DNA of 64,000 bases from Eleginops maclovinus (taxonomy: Eukaryota > Chordata > Actinopteri > Perciformes > Eleginopidae): positions 27,045,878-27,109,877 of the forward strand of contig NC_086368.1 of the NCBI RefSeq assembly GCF_036324505.1, written 5' to 3'. Shown here in pieces: positions 57,594 to 64,000 of the stretch. The notes under the pieces are model-generated. The model did no database searches, was not told where the DNA came from, and worked only from the letters and a program-made list of their open reading frames with translations. Positions within the stretch are counted from its first letter, which is position 1. The number at the start of each line of letters is the position of its first letter. The position numbers and the translations under genes were made by a program.

Positions 57594-59127
57594 TGTTCTT
57601 CATTTAATCCCACATGTGTTTATACTGAGTAATCCAGGCGGTGTTTCTGCTTCATGCAAGTTAGAGACAAATAGCTCCCGGACTGCGTGATCAATCAGTG
57701 AGTCTGTCCTAATTAGTTTAGTTCTGGATGTACCCTTAAACAAGCCCGACCCCGTGTCTTGGTAATTGTGTGTCTAGCTACTGATACCAGGCTCCTGCTG
57801 AGTGAATAATTCATTTGGGTAAATCGTGCAGCTATAATTTAGATTCCTAGTCTCCTGGTCAGCCTTTTTTCTATATTGAACTGAAAGTCTATTTTCTGCC
57901 CTGTATCAATTTTTCATACGCAGCCATTTGTCCTAAGGGGCCGAATGTCATCTCAACACTGGAGTTCTCACCTGTCCCAATGCACTGATATTTCACGGAC
58001 ACTGAATGACTTTAGGGACTTATTCTTACTTTAAAAAAAATGTCCTACTTCAGCCTGCCATAGTCTTGTTGCTTGGGCTACTTTGAGTTTCATTCGCACT
58101 GGAGTTTTTAAAGCTCCTCCACCCTGCATGAATTTAATCTCAAACCTTTTTTCCTTTCATTTCATTGTCTCTATGTTTCACCAGCGGCCACAATTGACCT
58201 ACGCAGATCAACATGAATGAGTTCGGATGGCACCTGATTATCAACCTGCTTGATGAGTCTGGGCTCTGCCTCCCACCCATACGCGGTTAGAAAAAAAAAA
58301 CCGAGTGAAGCTTGCTCCAGATGGTCATGCCCTTTAGAAGTCTCTCTCTTCCCTGTAATGGAGTGAGTTGGCTGTTACTCCCCAGACTGAGTGCTGGGAT
58401 CAGTCCAGGCGGCTGCTGTTAATGAGCCTCGGTGTTCCCTCCTCTGTCATGCTGGGGTTTCTGGCTCAGCGTATACCTTGCTTCTGTTTTATCTGCTCGT
58501 GTCTCTGCATGGGATCAGAAGGGGATTCGGAAGCAGGTTGCCCAGTGAAACCAGAAGCTTTGCTCAGTCCCATGCGTGCTATAGCAATGGCTGACATGCT
58601 AACCCAATTGTGACTATACACAGCCCTAATTTAAAGTTTCTGAAGTTCATATGAAGAGCAACCGAAGCGCGGATGACATTTTGAACAAAGCATATCCATT
58701 GCTGATTTTTTTTTTTTACATATTATCATTGAGCTATGATTTAAGCAGACACTTTATTTAATTTCATCTTTTTACTTTAAATTATATTTACAGGGTCGTT
58801 TTTTCCATTGTAGTTGAAATTGTCTTAGTTAATTAAGACAATAGGGATTAGCATTTTAGGAATTTAGGTATAATTTTTCCCATACCTCTTCTTAGTTAGC
58901 TATGGAAGTGATCCACAAAGTTCTTCTGAGGAGTTGTAGCATCTTGCTTTCTATGTTTTAAATAACCAAAGCTTCGTATTCGGAAGGGGAAAAAAATGTG
59001 AACGTTCAATTCTAAACAATCCTGGGCACATTCGTGTGGGGAATTGTCGTTTAGTATTCTCAAATAAGTGCTGACAGTCAGATAATGTCCTATTTTACAC
59101 AGAAATCCTTATTTTGACATATCACAA
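57594..59127. other. Intergenic, no gene recognised
   Basis: Nothing supportable; open frames at 58368-58613 overlap each other in two frames. Confidence 0.5.
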
Positions 59128-59485
59128 GATAGAATAGAATAGAAGTACTTTATCGATCCCAAACTGGGAAATGTTGTTCTTGCAGCATCATCAAAACAAA
59201 GCAAAGTAATTACAATAAAATAAAATAGCATTTGAAAAGAAAGTAGAAAATATACATTAGGGACAAAACATTTACCGATGTGGAATATTAAATAGATTAA
59301 ACCAGCATGGAATGTACAGTATGGTATGGTTTAAGTCCAGTAAAGCTATGGAGCAGAGAGTTATCTGTCAGTGAGAGGTGAATTGTTGTACAGGGTTATT
59401 GCAGTAGGCAGGAATGTTCTCCTGTACCTGTCCTTGTGACAACGGAGCTGGGGCAGTGTGTTGCAGAAGGAGCTCCGCTGTCAGT
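59128..59485 (+). repeat. Dispersed repeat with tactttatcgatcccaaactg motif
   Basis: gaatagaagtactttatcga and tcccaaactgggaaat, then cctgtacctgtccttgtgac and aacggagctggggcagtg near 59425-59458, are typical of an abundant fish repeat often found as the 3' end of retroelements. Boundaries approximate. Confidence 0.5.
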
Positions 59486-62400
59486 CGTTCATATGGTTAA
59501 TGTGTTTTCGAAAAAATAAAGCAACATTCATTCATCCGACTTTCACTCACCTTTTAGCTTTGTTTTCGGTCTTCCCCAAATACCTAGCCTTTGAGCTGCT
59601 ACATGTGTTCACTAGCCAGCTGCTAACTGGTGCTTGGTGACAAACAGGTACCGGGCAATGGGATTGTCAGAGCCTTTATTGTCGACCAAGACCATCAAGT
59701 TGCAGGCCGTGAAATCAAACGTTTACCTTTATCTTGCTAACGCCTTTCAGAATTGAAGGAAATGGCCGAGTAGGTTGATAACTCACAGGTGATTGATCAA
59801 TACAAGTTACCCCTTCCACATTACATATTGTCATTAGCTTCATGGTACGTGAAAATATTGATTTGTAGATGCAACGTCGTCAAAAATACAACCACCATCA
59901 GTATTCTTACAGGCTGTTTCCCCATCAGCTACATGCTGTGGCTACATTGATAGGTTGGGATTTATATTCACCATTGGGTACTTTTCACTTGAGAACTGCT
60001 AGCTCTCACAATGCAGTGAGGTCTGCAGAGTTACCTGTCATCACCTTCATGATTACTGACCATTCTGTGGTACTGGGCAAGGTGTCCCCCCAGGCTGGTG
60101 ATGTATACTTGGGACCAAGTTGGCACCTTAATCTTAGTGTGTGAAAGGATTACTGCCTGTTTCCATTCCCATCTATTGTTGGTATCATGGTAGGGGGTCT
60201 TAGCCTCATACTTTACACGGGAAAATACTCACGACAATGATAAGTCCATAAGCAACAGCATATAGGTTAATATGCTGGTCTACACACAGTTTAACTAACA
60301 GTACGGCATGACTGTTTGGACTAAGTGTACCTTTTATAAAGAAAGACATTTTTTAAATAGATGTTGTTCTTTTTGTTCTTTAAACACCATTCAATCATTT
60401 GTTATGATTATCACATTTGACAGAATAAGTGCAGTAGCATCATTTAATACAAACCTGAAAAAAACAGTGATTCTCTTCCTTTGAGTTTTAGAACTGTCTT
60501 CAGAAACATGGAGGAGACAGGACAAAAATGGATAGAGAAGTTACATCCGAGCCATGCTAGCAGTGTGTCTCGACTAGAATATCTCAATAAGTATTGATTG
60601 ATTTCTGTGAAATTTTGTGCAAAAATTGATAGTCCAAAGAGGACACAGTTTACAAACCTTTGAGTCTTCCTTTTGTACCAGTTTGGGCGTGAATTGAACC
60701 GTCTTAACAACCATTAGATTGACTGAAACCTTAACCCTAACCACAACCCCAACCCATTCACTGAGGAGGTGTCACAACTCCAGTGTTCCCTCAACTTTCA
60801 CCAGGACTAAATGCTGAGAAGTGAAGGACATTTCAATAATCCTCATCTCAGACATTAGCATGCTAACAGCGCAAACGAAGACGTGAACTAGGTAAACATT
60901 ACACCTGCCTAACCTCAGAATCGTAGCATTGTTGTATCCAGCAATGAAATGTCTGTTTTAGTTGCGTAACGACAGTGATTCTGTGTGGCAATAAAACAAA
61001 TGACCGACAACCGAAAACATCCCGGAGACGGAGGACTGGAGTTGTTTTCCTGATAACCTCCTGTGTAGACACAGCGTCTCTTTTACGATCCCAACATACA
61101 ATATAACCATTGTTTCGATGGTATGTTGAAGAAAAATGCTGAGTTTTTTAGGGTTACTTCTTTTGATAGCCCTACAATTCTCAGAGTGGAAAAATTGCAC
61201 TTGGCTCAATTTATGATCTTCAGTTCTATCACTGATCCAACACTTTGCCCAATGTGATATTAGAGTCTACCAAGGAGCTTTTGTTAAAAACTAATAGTCC
61301 TTTTTTCGTGACACTTGGTTGAAGGGTGAAGCATTGGTCTAACAAGAACCCATTTCATTTGGAAGCCGATCAGAACCAGAGGGCAGAAAAAAACACAACC
61401 GGGCTTGGGCATGAATAGGTTTGTCCTAATGAGGAGAAATAGGATCCCATCTTTCTTTAATATCCAAGGCAAAGGCATATGATGTTTTTGGGTTGTGTTC
61501 AACGTTCGATAGCAGAAGGCTTATCAGATATCCTTACACAAATGTCAGTTAGAGCAATTATAACAAATGAGTTCCCAGTTTTTGACAGTAGAAATGTTGT
61601 TTCTCTTGAACATTGCCTGATTATATCTCTATCTTTTCTTTATTTTTCCCTGATGTAAACTAACTTTGCCAAGGTCTGCACTCTTTTCTCTCTTTTATTA
61701 TCGAAATTACAAAGAAAAGGCTGAAATAAGTCTATAAGGGGGGGGGGGGAAAGTCCCTTTACAGTTCCAGGGAGTGATTGCGGAAGACACCTGTGCTGCA
61801 AACTAAAAGTACAATTGATACTGCTGGCAGCCCACTCTGTAGAAAAAAAAGAAGCATAACTATCAACACAGTTAGATCCGTCACATGCTGTAAATTGAAG
61901 GTTGCACACATCTTTTTTAAAAGTCTTCGCTAATTGTTTCTCCTCAGGCGGATTGTCTCAGAGTCTGATCATGGCGCTCAGTCACCTGTTGTGTTTAATA
62001 TAGACGAAGATCAGTATAAAGATCTACTGCTGTGCTTCAGAAGGAACACTTAAAGGAAATCGCACTCTCCCAGTGTGCGCTCCTCTCACGCCCAGAGATT
62101 CCGATACTCGTGGGGGTGGGGGACAAGATAGCAAAGACAGGCACAAGGTTAGCTTTTCATGAAAAAATGATGCATTGTCCATCACTTTCGAATCTGGAGC
62201 AGCAGACTCCTACAGCATAGGGGCTGCATAAAGTGCCTTACTTGACACTGGCTTAGCTCCAATGAAACAAGAAGGGAATATATGTGTGTTGTGTGCATGT
62301 GATGTATGTTGCTTAAAACCAAAGTAGCCCCCTTGAGATTTTACTGCACAATAAAAATAACAGTTAAATCAAAACACAAGCTATTCTTCTACCGGGACTA

Positions 62401-63563
62401 AACGTGAATTATTTATGCCCGCACCGTTCTGTATTTTGCCTCAGTTTAGCTTCGACAGCGTTTTCTAGTGTACATGTTTTGTCTTTGGTCAGATAAAAGT
62501 CAGCCCAAACCCCCCATGTTTGCTCCCTTCCTTCACACATGAAGACCCCTTTCCCCGAAGAGACAATTAAAGGGAGAAACCTGTGTTGCCTCAGCAAGCA
62601 AATACAATTCCACAGATGTAATAAGACAGAAGTGTGACTTAAGGCAATAGGAGGAAGCCACCACAGACACATTACCGAGTGCTTTTCTGATTAAAGCTGC
62701 AACAGCTATAATATTATGACAAATGGTGCAGGATTTCATACAATCAGAGTCATTAGGTTCCTCGTACAGCTGTTTATAGGAAAAGCATTCATGTGATCCT
62801 CTTTAAATGTAGTTTTTGTATGGAGGGTGGGGGGGATGTAAAGGGAGGAAACAGCTTGAAGTTAAAGTCAGTACGAAGAGGTGCCGTCTCGGCGGGTTTT
62901 ATCTTCCAGGAAAGGAAAGGCAGTCCTCTGGTCCCCTGTGAAGCAATTTGTTGAGGCAGCACATCAATTACACAGCAAGGCTTGGGTGACACTAATGACA
63001 GACAGGTCACATCCCGATTGAAAGGTCCAGATATAAAAAGCAGCTCAGATTTGTCTATTCCGTCGGAGAAGTTACTCACACTGAGTGGGAGGACATGCCA
63101 TGAATCATTACGAGCAGTGTACAGCATGCAGGACAGGAAGCGTGAACCGCATCAGTGAAGCTGCGTATCGTGTGTCACAAAATCACAGAAAGTTTGACAA
63201 AATCTGGAATAGTTACAGAAAATCCAAAGAAGGCAAACAATGTAAATGTTGTCCAAGTAACTTTGAGTGAGTATAATTTGTTAACTCGTACTGCATTTCA
63301 GCGCGTCTTGCAGAGTTGTGTCCCTTTAAATTGTATTGTAGTTCTTATCATCCATAGACAAATTGCATTATCTTATTAATTACTAAACAGCAAAATAAAT
63401 TGGTTACCTTTCCTGTTACTTTTCCTGTACATCTGCCATACTGACACCTTGCATCTCCTGTTTTTGACATGTAGAAATAGAAAAACAAGATATTGTGCTG
63501 CCCACATTTTGTTGTTTACTGACCACAAACAGCTAGCTGAAATGTAGCGCCTGTGTCACCAAA
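59486..63563. other. Intergenic, no gene recognised
   Basis: No convincing gene. Includes a ccctaa-like stretch (ccttaaccctaaccacaacc, about 60729) and a G run (ggggggggggg) at about 61739-61749. Confidence 0.5.
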
Positions 63564-63957
63564 CTCATATTATGCTAATTTCCAGGTTTTTTTTGTGTAT
63601 TTTGTTCCTCTACTGGGACATGTCTCCATGCTTTCATTTTCAGAAATGCCTTTATTTCTCTCATACGGCCTGTGCTGCAGCACCTCTTTTCCCCCTCTGT
63701 CTGAAACCAGAGCCCAGTCTGCTCTGATTGGTTAGCTGGCCGCCTCTGTTGTGATTGATCAACCGCTTAGAGATGAGCCGTCCCTTCAGCCTATCACGTA
63801 CAATGTGCTGGAATTGCGAGCCAATGGGAGAGAAGCTCCCACTGGAGGGAATTTTAGCTATAGTAGCCCATTTATAGTACATGCACCAAAACCTACACAA
63901 CACACTACAGGAATGGAAAACCCCCCAAAAGCCCAACAGTCCCTCCTTAAGAATGAT
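63564..63957 (+). repeat. Copy of the dispersed MITE-like family
   Basis: Landmarks in order: ctactgggacatgtctccat, cggcctgtgctgcagcacct, ctgaaaccagagcccagtct, gattggttagctggccgcct, gcctatcacgtacaatgtgc, cacactacaggaatgg, ending near agtccctccttaa. Confidence 0.8.
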
Positions 63958-64000
63958 ATACAATTTATTGATTTAAACATTATCCCATGGAATGATATCG

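Noticed and set aside
1..64000. CRISPR arrays, operons, prophage, riboswitches
   Set aside because: None seen. The dispersed and tandem repeats lack spacer structure and the window is vertebrate nuclear DNA.

Overview
This window is vertebrate nuclear DNA and almost certainly comes from a teleost fish, perhaps a percomorph. It contains one spliced gene with GT-AG introns and phase-1 domain boundaries, a Sleeping Beauty-type Tc1 transposon, tRNA-derived SINEs, fish-type MITEs and long AC/GT microsatellites. Nothing prokaryotic is present.

Positions 1-27,071 (+ strand) hold the 3' part of an L1-family neural cell adhesion gene, identified as CHL1 (close homolog of L1). I traced 19 coding exons that splice in one open frame of 857 codons including the stop. 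They encode the second half of Ig4, Ig5, Ig6, four fibronectin type III domains, a Ser/Pro/Thr-rich juxtamembrane stalk built from small exons, a probable remnant of a fifth FN3 domain, one transmembrane helix, and a cytoplasmic tail. The tail carries an HPD tripeptide and the ankyrin-binding FIGEY motif, and ends at a TGA at 27,069-27,071. The signal peptide, Ig1-3 and the first half of Ig4 lie upstream of the window. The protein acts at the neuronal and glial surface: Ig/FN domains bind in cis and trans, the stalk is where family members are shed, and the tail couples to ankyrin-spectrin and, in CHL1, to Hsc70.

The introns carry mobile DNA: a 1,602-bp Tc1 element 18 bp past a 5' splice site (3,836-5,437), a SINE with target-site duplication (2,761-2,937), a hAT-like MITE ending 20 bp before an exon (16,406-16,729), a foldback element (24,721-24,872) and a 22-bp minisatellite (17,581-17,668).

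From about 27.5 to 64 kb I find no convincing protein-coding gene. The region is repeat-rich intergenic DNA: many copies of one short MITE-like family (one with a SINE nested in it), a Harbinger-like MITE with TTA target duplications, further SINE copies, tandem duplications and a 73-bp AC tract. In other vertebrates the neighbour of CHL1 is a contactin gene (CNTN6); none is visible here. The best candidates for novelty are the 30-nt microexon and 72-nt cassette exon in the stalk, and the transposon edges that abut splice sites.
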